DNA of 32,906 nt, from NCBI GenBank assembly GCA_033471095.1, contig CP136752.1, positions 269,433-302,338 on the forward strand, given 5' to 3'. Source of the DNA: Nitrosopumilaceae archaeon AB1(1). Its GTDB lineage: Archaea > Thermoproteota > Nitrososphaeria > Nitrososphaerales > Nitrosopumilaceae. Under the pieces are notes generated by a model. The model saw nothing but the letters and a program-made list of their open reading frames with translations, was not told the DNA's origin and made no database searches. Shown here in pieces: positions 23,793 to 31,503 of this stretch. The translations under genes and the position numbers were made by a program. Every line of letters starts with the position of its first letter. The stretch's first letter is position 1.

Positions 23793-24686
23793 TCAACGAT
23801 AGATATCATCAACTCGAGATTGGATGACTGTGTCTGTATAATTTTGTTCAAGTTTGATATGTTCACTTAAGATTTTTCTATCAAGTTTTAAAAATCGCCT
23901 ACTTATACTCGGGTATGCTTTTTCTTTCTCAACATTTACCAAAAGATATCCATGTTCACGATCATATTCGTCCAAGACCCATCTTTCAGTGGAGCCAGAG
24001 TACCAAGCATGTTTTGATACCTGCTCCATTGTGTGTATATCACCAAGTGCAATATAATGAAAATTTCCCTTGAGAAATTCAGGACTCAACGTATCGAATC
24101 TCTCTGCACCATGAGCAATTCCCACATTAATCATATCAGGGGATATACTAGAGGTTTGTATCTTTATCCAATCATGATAGAATTGTTCAATGCCAAGGGA
24201 GTGCATTGTTCGAAGATCTAATGCAGGATGTGCTATAACACGTAAGTTTAGATCTTGAAAATCACGATACAGTGGTCTTTGTTCCCTAATGGCATCACGA
24301 AGATCATAGTGAGAGAAAAGAAAAAAATTTGATATAGTATCATCAAAACTACTCAAAGTAGAACTTCGATACTCTGTGTATCTACCATGATTACCATCAA
24401 TTATTACAAATGGAATGCCAAATCTCTCTAATCTCTTAAAAGATTTGGCAGCTACTCTTCGTGCATACTCTGGTGGAGGATTACGATCATTTCCATCAGG
24501 CGTATCAAAGAAATCACCACTGTGTAAAATAATATCAGGTGATTCCTCAATTACTAGATCTATGAATTGTTCCCATGAATCATAAAAATCAGATTCAATC
24601 ACCCTTGTTTCATTATTAATTATTCCACGACGACTAGACGATACACGTCGCCCCAAATGTGTATCAGAGACGTGCGCTATTATCAA
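23793..24686 (-). CDS. mre11: Mre11 nuclease, N-terminal phosphodiesterase part, ended early by an in-frame TGA
   Basis: The 297-aa ORF has the calcineurin-like phosphodiesterase motifs of Mre11: AHVSDTHLGRR, LHSGDFFDTPDGN, FVIIDGNHGRYTEYRSS (GNHD-type motif), VGIAHGAERFD and IALGDIHTMEQ. Together with Rad50 and HerA-NurA it resects DNA ends. The ORF stops at DDIYR, and the same frame continues for another 123 codons with recognisable Mre11 C-terminus. The full reading of about 421 residues is the normal family size. The stop may be a nonsense mutation (one change from CGA or TGG, among others), a sequence error, or read through. GNHG in place of the usual GNHD is a further small oddity. It overlaps herA by 4 nt. 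Confidence 0.9.
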   Translation of the reverse strand: MIIAHVSDTHLGRRVSSSRRGIINNETRVIESDFYDSWEQFIDLVIEESPDIILHSGDFFDTPDGNDRNPPPEYARRVAAKSFKRLERFGIPFVIIDGNHGRYTEYRSSTLSSFDDTISNFFLFSHYDLRDAIREQRPLYRDFQDLNLRVIAHPALDLRTMHSLGIEQFYHDWIKIQTSSISPDMINVGIAHGAERFDTLSPEFLKGNFHYIALGDIHTMEQVSKHAWYSGSTERWVLDEYDREHGYLLVNVEKEKAYPSISRRFLKLDRKILSEHIKLEQNYTDTVIQSRVDDIYR

Positions 24687-26185
24687 AGTGAAAATTCTCC
24701 ATGTTTAGGTTTTGTATTAGATTTTGGTTTTTGAGAGTCATCTTTGTAGAAGAATCTACGAGTCTCACCTGCTGCATCATCTAGCTTTACAGTTTTAATC
24801 ACAAATGGAAATTCTCTAGTCGCATTTCCAATCACAAGACATGTCCCAGGCGGTAGTGTTTTACCTATCGCGGTGGTGGTTTCACGATCAAGTCTTATCG
24901 CTTTTGTCATGTATGCAAAGTCTTCATCATTTTGTAAATTAAACAAGAACAAATTATCAGTCTGACGAATTAGTGTTTCTGGCAGCGTGGATGGAGTGTT
25001 GGTAATATAAAATTGAAAGGTTCCCAAGTGACGCATACGAGTGATGATATTATCCCAATCAGTTTCACCAATGTACATGTGAGCCTCTTCGGCAAAAAGA
25101 AATACCGGATCATGATTGATGTCATGTTCTAGTAGGTTGGATAATTTGGTAAGTATTGTAGAGACTACTATATTTACAGTCTCAGAGGATCTGCCACGTA
25201 AATTAAAGACTAGTGCACCACCATTTGGAATCTTTCTCAATTCATTCTCAAGTGTAGTTGCACGATCAGCCTCGTCGGTGATTAAATTTGTCTTCTTTAG
25301 TCCCTCAAAGCGCCTCTCAAGGGCGTGTAGTATTGCTTTATTCACACCACCACGTACATCCATACTATCAAGTGATGACAATATTGTGTCAAGTGTGATT
25401 GGAGTGTTATTACGTTTTAATCCCTTCCATGCTCTAGACAATTCATATAATGATGGTTGTGAGCTTTTCAGAGATTTGCGCAATACATCACTAATCACAT
25501 CCAAGCCAATATACTCTAGCAAGAATTGTAAATTATATCCAGGATTCAAATTATTAATTTTAGAGTCTGTTGAGGATTTATCTAGTTGAGAGTATTCAGC
25601 ATTGATATCAAATACAATACATTTTGCTCCATGATTCAGTAATCCCTTTAAGATGATCTTGGCTGCATGTGATTTCCCTGTACCTTTTTTACCAATAATT
25701 ACACATGTTCCACCCTCTTGAATGTCGTATGCACTTAGATTCAGAGGAGTTTGATCAGATATGGTATTACCTACATGAATTGGGTAGTTTTTTCCAATAT
25801 CAAGTTTGGTCATAAGCCATTCATCATTAATTGGTTCCACGCTTGAGCGCCTATCAGGTATCCAACCAGTCCAAGAAATTACATCATCATTAGAGATCTC
25901 TTTACGAATCTTTGTGATTATAATTTTAGTATCTCGAACATCGTTAATATATTGACCAAGATCATCTGGCATGTTTGTAGTTATTTTATCACTCGGTATA
26001 CTCTCATTTCGTATTAAATCCTCAAGCATTCCAGGAATGTCTGTCAGTTGTGTTTCAATTATCTGTACTAAAACACCACGTTTTTTTTCTTCATCCCAAA
26101 TCTTGAGATTCTGACCTACCTCTACACTCTCTTGAGAGCCGTGTATCAAGAGTATCCTATCACCTTTTATCTTGTAAATTTGCAA
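24683..26185 (-). CDS. herA: HerA hexameric DNA translocase/helicase
   Basis: The 500-aa protein has an N-terminal HAS-barrel-like region (about 1-90). Its HerA/FtsK ATPase core has Walker A IGKKGTGKSHAAK (165-172 for GKKGTGKS), CIVFDINAEYSQL, and Walker B VFLFAEEAHMY. The following motifs include HLGTFQFYITNTPSTLP and a C-terminal brace segment with GTCLVIGNA. HerA pumps DNA and works with the NurA nuclease, feeding Mre11-Rad50 mediated end resection. The start is TTG 26185, 5 nt after the nurA stop, and the end overlaps mre11 by 4 nt, so these genes form one operon. Confidence 0.95.
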   Translation of the reverse strand: MQIYKIKGDRILLIHGSQESVEVGQNLKIWDEEKKRGVLVQIIETQLTDIPGMLEDLIRNESIPSDKITTNMPDDLGQYINDVRDTKIIITKIRKEISNDDVISWTGWIPDRRSSVEPINDEWLMTKLDIGKNYPIHVGNTISDQTPLNLSAYDIQEGGTCVIIGKKGTGKSHAAKIILKGLLNHGAKCIVFDINAEYSQLDKSSTDSKINNLNPGYNLQFLLEYIGLDVISDVLRKSLKSSQPSLYELSRAWKGLKRNNTPITLDTILSSLDSMDVRGGVNKAILHALERRFEGLKKTNLITDEADRATTLENELRKIPNGGALVFNLRGRSSETVNIVVSTILTKLSNLLEHDINHDPVFLFAEEAHMYIGETDWDNIITRMRHLGTFQFYITNTPSTLPETLIRQTDNLFLFNLQNDEDFAYMTKAIRLDRETTTAIGKTLPPGTCLVIGNATREFPFVIKTVKLDDAAGETRRFFYKDDSQKPKSNTKPKHGEFSL

Positions 26186-26190
26186 AGTAA

Positions 26191-27141
26191 CTACCCATAC
26201 GGAAACAGTAATGTCTTATGAAGATTTGGCGATTTTACTAGAGGGGTCTTTGATTTAGATACAAGCATCTTTTGACATGCAAGTGCAATAGTAGGAACAA
26301 TTTTGGCATATACATGAGCATTACGCAAGGGTACTGGATATCCGTGAATAAATGATATGCTAGAGGTCAAATCACTCAATGTGTCAGGAGAACTAGACTC
26401 GTCAATATCAACTCGAAAAGGAGTACCCCTTTGTGTAAATTTAGTTGCAAATGTACTGCCAAGTATATCATATCCGGCAGCTTCAGAGGTCGGCATCTGA
26501 TTTGTTAGATCAATCGCTATTGGACCTGACATATGATCTAATTTTGATAATAGAGGTTGTCCAGAAGATAGTAACATATTAGTGGTTTTTGATACAGCGA
26601 TGACACTATTACTCTTTTGTTTAGCTGTGCACAATAGTTTGGTCAATAGTTCATCAGGAACTATAAAGCGTGTTTTTCCGGTACCAAGGGAACCATCCCA
26701 CAGAATTATAGAGTTAGACACATGATTTGCTACATATAGTTGAGTCATACGCTCTAAAAATTCACGGATTGTATTGTGCATTCGAAAGAAAGGAGGGGCA
26801 TAGTATTGTTTTGTAAGTCGAAATATTTTTTTTATAAAATGATCATACCAATTTTGTTTATTATCCTCTGAGATACAAAATGTCAAAGGACCAAATCTTT
26901 CTACTCGATCAGGAAATACTATGGTAGATTTTACAGCAAACATTATCGAGGTAGATGTCTTACCAAGTATTATAGAGGAAGAATCTATTGCAGATACATA
27001 TCTTTTGGTACCGCCAATTAGATTATATGATTTCTCTATATTACTAAATCGTAGCATGATATTTGGCTCGGAGAAATCTTGTAGAGTATCAAGTTCGTCA
27101 GATAGCCATGGTAGTGGACTTGTAGTATCATTTTTAGACAT
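26191..27141 (-). CDS. nurA: NurA 5'-3' nuclease
   Basis: The 316-aa product matches the NurA family. An acidic residue in SAIDSSSIILGK matches motif I, ILWDGSLG is the second acidic motif, IAVSKTTNML provides the conserved lysine region, and the late block GYPVPLRNAHVYAKI is typical of the family. NurA forms a dimer on the HerA hexamer and degrades the 5' strand during DNA end resection. It is the first gene of the nurA-herA-mre11-rad50 operon, starting at ATG 27141. No strong TATA box is evident immediately upstream. Confidence 0.88.
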   Translation of the reverse strand: MSKNDTTSPLPWLSDELDTLQDFSEPNIMLRFSNIEKSYNLIGGTKRYVSAIDSSSIILGKTSTSIMFAVKSTIVFPDRVERFGPLTFCISEDNKQNWYDHFIKKIFRLTKQYYAPPFFRMHNTIREFLERMTQLYVANHVSNSIILWDGSLGTGKTRFIVPDELLTKLLCTAKQKSNSVIAVSKTTNMLLSSGQPLLSKLDHMSGPIAIDLTNQMPTSEAAGYDILGSTFATKFTQRGTPFRVDIDESSSPDTLSDLTSSISFIHGYPVPLRNAHVYAKIVPTIALACQKMLVSKSKTPLVKSPNLHKTLLFPYG

Positions 27142-27214
27142 AGAAATGATCTCATCGAGTTAACTGTACATATTCATGATTGTTGTGGTACCATCTTGTC
27201 AATATATCAAGCGC

Positions 27215-27263
27215 CATAAACTGTAATTTTATCAGTTTTGTATTAGACAAGACACAGTTTATG
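27215..27263. repeat. 10-bp perfect inverted repeat
   Basis: CATAAACTGT at 27215-27224 and ACAGTTTATG at 27254-27263 are perfect reverse complements with a 29-nt spacer. It lies 75-120 nt upstream of nurA and downstream of the leftward 99-aa ORF, so it could be an operator for the repair operon, a hairpin at the end of the small ORF transcript, or chance in AT-rich DNA. Confidence 0.5.
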
Positions 27264-27317
27264 CTATGATCATATAGTCAAGTTGATCAATAATTTGATT
27301 CATTTTACAAGTTTAGT

Positions 27318-27379
27318 GAAAATTTATGGAAAATAAATCCAGTTGAAAATATATGGAAAATAAATCCAGTTGAAAATAT
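27318..27379. repeat. 27-bp tandem repeat, about 2.3 copies
   Basis: Unit 1 is 27318-27344 and unit 2 is 27345-27371, differing at one base, followed by 8 bases of a third unit (27372-27379). The unit contains TATGGAAAATAAATCCAGTT. The period is nine codons and one plus-strand frame is open through it, but without a start codon. It probably arose by slippage. Confidence 0.85.
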
Positions 27380-27409
27380 TGATAGATATTGTAAGCTACT
27401 AAATCTCTT

Positions 27410-27709
27410 TCAAGGTTCATATTTTATAAATTTAACATTAAATGTTTCATTATTCACATCTATCCAAATTGATAATTGATATTTACTCATATACTTTACA
27501 AAGTGCATATCACAAAATTTTATATTTTTTTGAGAAAAATCCGTAACAAGAACGTAAACGCTGCTAATGATAGAATTACAAAAATCAGCATCATCTTCGC
27601 TTATAGACGCAAAATTATCATTAAATGTTTGTGTTTTATCGGATTTAGGATCAAACTCGTTTGGGTAATAGATTATCTTCCATATTATTTTCGTATTTCT
27701 TTCATCCAT
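27410..27709 (-). CDS. Hypothetical protein, 99 aa, second of an overlapping pair
   Basis: The ATG at 27709 lies inside the preceding 46-aa ORF, in another frame, with a 25-nt overlap. The product starts MDERNTKIIWKIIYYPNEFD, has a central SIISSVYVLVTDFSQKN stretch and ends YQLSIWIDVNNETFNVKFIK. It appears to be a mixed alpha/beta soluble protein without membrane segments or recognisable catalytic motifs. The tight overlap with a tiny partner and the AT-rich, repeat-bearing surroundings suggest a small accessory cassette. I do not recognise the family. Confidence 0.45.
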   Translation of the reverse strand: MDERNTKIIWKIIYYPNEFDPKSDKTQTFNDNFASISEDDADFCNSIISSVYVLVTDFSQKNIKFCDMHFVKYMSKYQLSIWIDVNNETFNVKFIKYEP

Positions 27710-27825
27710 TTTAAACCCTCTTCGACACTGTTGAACTTTTTGTCAGGTTTAGCATTATTATGAATATCTTTTTTAAATTGTTCCATAGAAATACGTTCAG
27801 TATCGCTCCACATTTTGTCTTCCAT
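27685..27825 (-). CDS. Small hypothetical protein, 46 aa, first of an overlapping pair
   Basis: ATG at 27825 opens a frame that ends with TAA at 27685-27687. The product begins MEDKMWSDTERISMEQF and ends FNSVEEGLKWMKEIRK. It is charged, likely helical, and the terminal segment resembles the tails of small regulatory proteins such as some antitoxins, but that is only a visual impression. The overlap of 25 nt with the 99-aa ORF would couple their translation. It is short enough that a chance ORF remains possible. Confidence 0.4.
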   Translation of the reverse strand: MEDKMWSDTERISMEQFKKDIHNNAKPDKKFNSVEEGLKWMKEIRK

Positions 27826-27974
27826 GTAATGTATATGTTAGAGACCTATTTAAAATTAATGATTTATTCGCATCAAGTAGAAAAGGCAGATCATGGTGGA
27901 TTGGTGTTTATTCTTGTAAGAATGGATATTACGAATCCTTGTATACCACACAACAAAGTTGAAAAGAGATAAAA

Positions 27975-27984
27975 TAGTATAAAG
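27975..27984 (+). promoter_or_regulatory. TATA-like box of the 176-aa membrane protein gene
   Basis: TAGTATAAAG is centred about 26 nt before the ATG at 28006, consistent with leaderless transcription. Confidence 0.45.
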
Positions 27985-28005
27985 ATTTAGAATTTTGATG
28001 ACATC

Positions 28006-28536
28006 ATGATAAGGATTCTAACATTATTAATAATAGTAGTAGCGTTGATACAAATACCAAATGTAGATGCACACTCTTTATTCAACTCTGCAGAGCAGAG
28101 CATAGGGAACAACAGGGTTCAGATAGGTACACTACCAGAATTTCCCAATATTGGAGAGACATCACAAATTGTAATCAGAATAACAGACAAAGATTATGAA
28201 GAGGTGGAGAAATTTATTATCGGAATACGAATATTTTACAATAACCAACAAATTGATACAATAGGACCATACTCTATTGATGGAGCACATGTAGAATTTG
28301 ATTATATTTTTGAAATATCAGGAAATCACATATTTGAGGTAGATTTGCATGATGCGGGAAATAATGGAGAAATCATCACCTATTCGTTTAATCTCAGTAC
28401 ACAATCACCATTTGGATATATCTTTTTTGCAGCAATAATAACCGGAAGTCTCATGCTATTAGCAGTGCTATTATACATATATCTATCAAAATGGCAGAAA
28501 AATAGATCAAATAGTAGTACTAGATTTACGCGATAA
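28006..28536 (+). CDS. Signal-anchored extracytoplasmic protein near complex IV genes, function unknown
   Basis: The 176-aa product has a signal peptide (ILTLLIIVVALIQIPNVDA, cleavage near VDA-HS). A soluble beta-rich domain of about 105 residues follows (SQIVIRITDKDYEEVEKF and GAHVEFDYIFEISGNHIFEV), then one C-terminal membrane helix (YIFFAAIITGSLMLLAVLLY) and a basic tail. The fold pattern recalls Ig-like or YtkA/FixH-like domains that sometimes accompany cytochrome oxidases, but I see no copper motif, so that is only a suggestion. It is transcribed convergently with the heme A synthase-like gene and their 3' ends overlap by 30 nt. Confidence 0.7.
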   Translation: MIRILTLLIIVVALIQIPNVDAHSLFNSAEQSIGNNRVQIGTLPEFPNIGETSQIVIRITDKDYEEVEKFIIGIRIFYNNQQIDTIGPYSIDGAHVEFDYIFEISGNHIFEVDLHDAGNNGEIITYSFNLSTQSPFGYIFFAAIITGSLMLLAVLLYIYLSKWQKNRSNSSTRFTR

Positions 28537-28917
28537 TCTAAATCCAAAGAGTGTTGTGAGAAGCACCATAGAGAATAGTAAAATCCCAATACCAAAATGA
28601 ATGGCTACCAAGATTGCCGCTAGTTTCAAATCAATTACAAGAGCTCCAAGACCAATCTGTGTCAATACTAAAACAGATGCAAAAGTGCTAGTAAATTTGA
28701 TATACTTTTCTGAATCTTGATGTTTCCACACAAATACATTTGTTGCAATGATCATAGTACCAACAGATACGGCAATTAATCTATGAACCCATTCAATGAA
28801 AAAATCATCACCTGGAAATATACCATTTGGACACAGAGGCCAATCAGGACAGACCAGACCAAGTCCGGCAGCAGAGATGTATCCACCAATAAACATGAGA
28901 CTATACAAAACAATCAA
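28507..28917 (-). CDS. ctaA: Half-size heme A synthase-like membrane protein (CtaA/Cox15 family)
   Basis: About 136-146 residues with four membrane helices. The first half has GLGLVCPDWPLCPNG and the conserved EWVHRL (ExxHR) heme-ligand motif, and the fourth helix carries a second histidine in LVAIHFGIGILL. Compact four-helix archaeal CtaA proteins are known to act in heme A synthesis for terminal oxidases, usually as dimers. The start is uncertain: TTG 28917 gives MIVLYSLMFIGGY, but the coding pattern continues upstream through IRVKYLALASL to an ATC at 28945-28947, right after the cupredoxin TAG. An ATG there would be the natural start. It is downstream of the oxidase genes, as expected for an assembly factor. 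Confidence 0.75.
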   Translation of the reverse strand: MIVLYSLMFIGGYISAAGLGLVCPDWPLCPNGIFPGDDFFIEWVHRLIAVSVGTMIIATNVFVWKHQDSEKYIKFTSTFASVLVLTQIGLGALVIDLKLAAILVAIHFGIGILLFSMVLLTTLFGFRLSRKSSTTI

Positions 28918-28947
28918 AGATGCTAAAGCTAGGTACTTTACGCGGAT

Positions 28948-29922
28948 CTATGTCACTGTAAATGTTCCCTTCATGCCTTGTTGCGCGTGACCTGGAACAG
29001 TACAAATGTAATAATAGGTACCAGGTGCTCCAGCGGTAAATGTAACAGAGCCACTTTCACTAGGTTTTATAGAATTTACAACTGATCCAATATCAGAATT
29101 CCACACGATACTTGATATATCATCAGGATCATTTACCACACCAAAAGCATGAAAAGATATACCATCATTTCTTGTATTAATCGTTACCTCATCACCAGAG
29201 GATACGACAATATCAGGATTATTACCTTCTTCTCCCGGAAGAGCATTGAATGCAAGTTTCAAAAAGTCATCACTCTCTACAAAGTTTAGATCAAATTCAC
29301 GCTCAACTCCCGTAGGAGGTGCTGCTTGTATGGGTTTAGATGTAGATTCTGTTACAATAATCTCCCCTACCATTCCTTGTTCACGATGACCCGGAACAGT
29401 ACAAATGTAATAATAGGTACCAGATTCACCTGGTACAAAATTTGAAGTCCCATCTTCTCCAGGCTTTAGTGCATTTGTAACAGAACCAATCGCGCTCGAG
29501 TCAAAAATATTGTCAAATCCAGAATCATCTCTAGTTACACCAAATGAATGAAATGATCTTCCTGCGTTATCAACAGTAAATTCTATTTTATCACCGACAT
29601 TCGCATAAATTGTAGGATTATTATCATCTTCTCCTGGAAGAGCATTGAATGCAAGTTTCAAAAAGTCATCACTTTCTATAAAAGATAATGTTATTGGTAT
29701 GAGTTTTCCTGTCTGAACAGCAGGGGATGATCCGGCTGAATCTGAAGTCGTAGATTCTTTTGGTAATAGACTGCCTTGTGCTGGAATAGATATCCAATAA
29801 TCCCACATACCAATGAATATCACTCCACCGATAAGACAAAGACCCAACATTATTACCATCATCTTTGTGGTTCGTCCAGGGGTAGTCCTATAGATTGTTT
29901 CAGTGTTTGTTTCTTGAGTCAT
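28948..29922 (-). CDS. Membrane-anchored two-domain cupredoxin (blue copper protein)
   Basis: From ATG 29922 the 324-aa protein has an N-terminal membrane anchor (MMVIMLGLCLIGGVIFIGMW), a short linker and two plastocyanin-like domains. Each domain carries a full set of type 1 copper ligands: histidine in SFHSFGV or SFHAFGV, then the Cys, His and Met of CTVPGHREQGM and CTVPGHAQQGM. It is likely an electron carrier to the heme-copper oxidase, facing outside. The longer frame from 29991 overlaps coxA and is unlikely. The two domains share two long identical DNA stretches, a sign of recent duplication or gene conversion. Ammonia-oxidising archaea use cupredoxins in place of cytochrome c. It ends in the same frame as the ctaA-like gene, separated by one TAG. 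Confidence 0.9.
   Translation of the reverse strand: MTQETNTETIYRTTPGRTTKMMVIMLGLCLIGGVIFIGMWDYWISIPAQGSLLPKESTTSDSAGSSPAVQTGKLIPITLSFIESDDFLKLAFNALPGEDDNNPTIYANVGDKIEFTVDNAGRSFHSFGVTRDDSGFDNIFDSSAIGSVTNALKPGEDGTSNFVPGESGTYYYICTVPGHREQGMVGEIIVTESTSKPIQAAPPTGVEREFDLNFVESDDFLKLAFNALPGEEGNNPDIVVSSGDEVTINTRNDGISFHAFGVVNDPDDISSIVWNSDIGSVVNSIKPSESGSVTFTAGAPGTYYYICTVPGHAQQGMKGTFTVT
28994..29673. repeat. Internal tandem duplication of the cupredoxin domain (period 399 bp)
   Basis: Two stretches are identical between the domain copies: 31 bp at 28994-29024 and 29393-29423, and 38 bp at 29237-29274 and 29636-29673. Both pairs are exactly 399 bp (133 codons) apart. Regions between are more diverged, so conversion acts on, or selection preserves, the copper-site and entry segments. 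Confidence 0.85.
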
Positions 29923-29933
29923 GACATAATCAC

Positions 29934-31460
29934 CTAATGATGTGGATTCTTGGCAGCAAATGGATAATAATATTTGCCTCCCAATCCCCATGGGTCGTCA
30001 ATATTCGCATGTTTACCTTTACCAGAACTATATATCATATTACCCAACCAAAGCGCAGTGCCGGCAGCCAATAAAATTGCACCAATTGTTGCTATCTGAT
30101 TCATTGCTATCCATTCAGGTATAGGAGGATAATCGTAGACGCGTCGTGGCATGCCATACAATCCTAAAACATGTTGTGTAAAGAATACCATTACTGCTCC
30201 TACAAGAGATAAAACAAAGTGTGCTTTGGCCAAGCCTTCATGATACATTCTACCAGTGATGTATGGAAACATGTAATACGAAAAACCAAATGAGGCAAAA
30301 GTTATAGTGCCCATTACAAATAGGTGAAAGTGTCCCACTACCCAATACGAGTCATGAGTTACAAAGTCTAGTGGCATGGCACTATTAACAACTCCACCTG
30401 CACCAGCAGAGAAAAAGAGTGCAATTCCTCCAATAGACCACATCATGGGTGCTGCAAATTTGATTCTGCCACCCCACATGGTAGCCAAAAAGTTAAAGAC
30501 GTGCATGGCAGATGCAGGTACAGCTGCCAAGGTTCCTACCATGAATACTGTTTTTTCTGTAAATGAGAGTCCTGTAGCATACATGTGATGGGCCCAAGAC
30601 GCAAACGCTACAATACTGAGTAGTACAAATGCAAATACGCCAGAGCTGTGACTGAATATTGGCTTTCGTGAAAATCGAGGTATAATTTCATACATAAAAC
30701 CAATTGCAGGTAACACCAATACATAGACCTCTGGGTGGAATGTAAACCAAAACAAATGTGCATATGCAATCGGATTTCCACCTAGTGCGGGATTGAAGAA
30801 TCCGCTTACTCCAAGTCTATCTGTAAGTAACATGAGCAGAGCTGCGGCAAATGTTGGAATTGCAACTAGAATAATTAATGATGTTGATAGAATGGACCAC
30901 ACAAATAATGGAGCTTTACTAAGAGGCATGTCGGGGTGTTTACATTTCATAATTGTTACAACAAAGTTTATGGAACCTAAAATTGATGAGATACCAAGAA
31001 TTTTAAGTCCAAATATCCACATGTCTGCTGCAGGAGCAGGTGAACTAATCACAGAATATGGTGGACTAGCATACCAACCAAAATCAGCAAATCCTAAAAG
31101 AATTAACACCGCTGCAGGTGGAATCATCCAAAATGCAATTGCGTTCAATTTTGGATATGCCATATCTTTGTATCTGACCATGATTGGAATTAGATAATTA
31201 CCAATACCGGCTGCAAATGGAATCAAAAATAAGAATATCATAACTGTACCGTGAACAGTAAACATACGATTGAAGGTCATAGAATCGGCGATGATTTGAG
31301 CACCAGGAGAGAACAACTCTATACGAAGAGCCAAGGCCAAAGCTCCACCTATGAAAAAGAATGCTATTGAGGATATCATGTAGAGCAGGCCTATATCGGT
31401 ATGATGTGTAGAGAACATAATTTGCCATATTGGACGTGGGCGTTGTAATTCTAGAACCAT
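29934..31460 (-). CDS. coxA: Heme-copper oxidase subunit I
   Basis: The 508-aa, twelve-helix membrane protein is the catalytic subunit of complex IV. The low-spin heme ligand is the histidine in FTVHGTVMIFLF, with the partner in VVGHFHLFVMG. The CuB site is formed by WFTFHPEVYVLVLP (His-Tyr pair) and WAHHMYATGL. The tail ends with the soluble GGKYYYPFAAKNPHH. It reduces oxygen and pumps protons, probably receiving electrons from the cupredoxin encoded next. Translation starts at ATG 31460; a purine-rich GGAGAG lies about 10 nt upstream and a TATA-like ATATATATTTAAG overlaps the coxB 3' end. Confidence 0.96.
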   Translation of the reverse strand: MVLELQRPRPIWQIMFSTHHTDIGLLYMISSIAFFFIGGALALALRIELFSPGAQIIADSMTFNRMFTVHGTVMIFLFLIPFAAGIGNYLIPIMVRYKDMAYPKLNAIAFWMIPPAAVLILLGFADFGWYASPPYSVISSPAPAADMWIFGLKILGISSILGSINFVVTIMKCKHPDMPLSKAPLFVWSILSTSLIILVAIPTFAAALLMLLTDRLGVSGFFNPALGGNPIAYAHLFWFTFHPEVYVLVLPAIGFMYEIIPRFSRKPIFSHSSGVFAFVLLSIVAFASWAHHMYATGLSFTEKTVFMVGTLAAVPASAMHVFNFLATMWGGRIKFAAPMMWSIGGIALFFSAGAGGVVNSAMPLDFVTHDSYWVVGHFHLFVMGTITFASFGFSYYMFPYITGRMYHEGLAKAHFVLSLVGAVMVFFTQHVLGLYGMPRRVYDYPPIPEWIAMNQIATIGAILLAAGTALWLGNMIYSSGKGKHANIDDPWGLGGKYYYPFAAKNPHH

Positions 31461-31503
31461 TTCAAACTCTCCATTTTAAACACAAATAATCTTAAATATA
31501 TAT

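Larger units (their letters stand above)
27142..27409. other. Intergenic region upstream of nurA, with repeats but no gene
   Basis: About 270 AT-rich bases separate nurA from the small ORF pair. They hold a 10-bp inverted repeat (27215-27263) and a 27-bp tandem repeat (27318-27379). One plus-strand frame stays open across the tandem repeat to about 27477 but lacks a start codon. Nothing else is recognised. Confidence 0.5.

Noticed and set aside
27215-27379. CRISPR-like repeats
   Set aside because: The 27-bp units are directly adjacent with no spacers and only about 2.3 copies, so this is a simple tandem repeat.
27859-27972. A 37-codon plus-strand ORF (MIYSHQVEKADHGG and onwards), extendable to 27760 upstream
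   Set aside because: The sequence looks somewhat protein-like but has no recognisable motif, the extension overlaps the better-supported 46-aa ORF on the other strand, and length alone gives little support.
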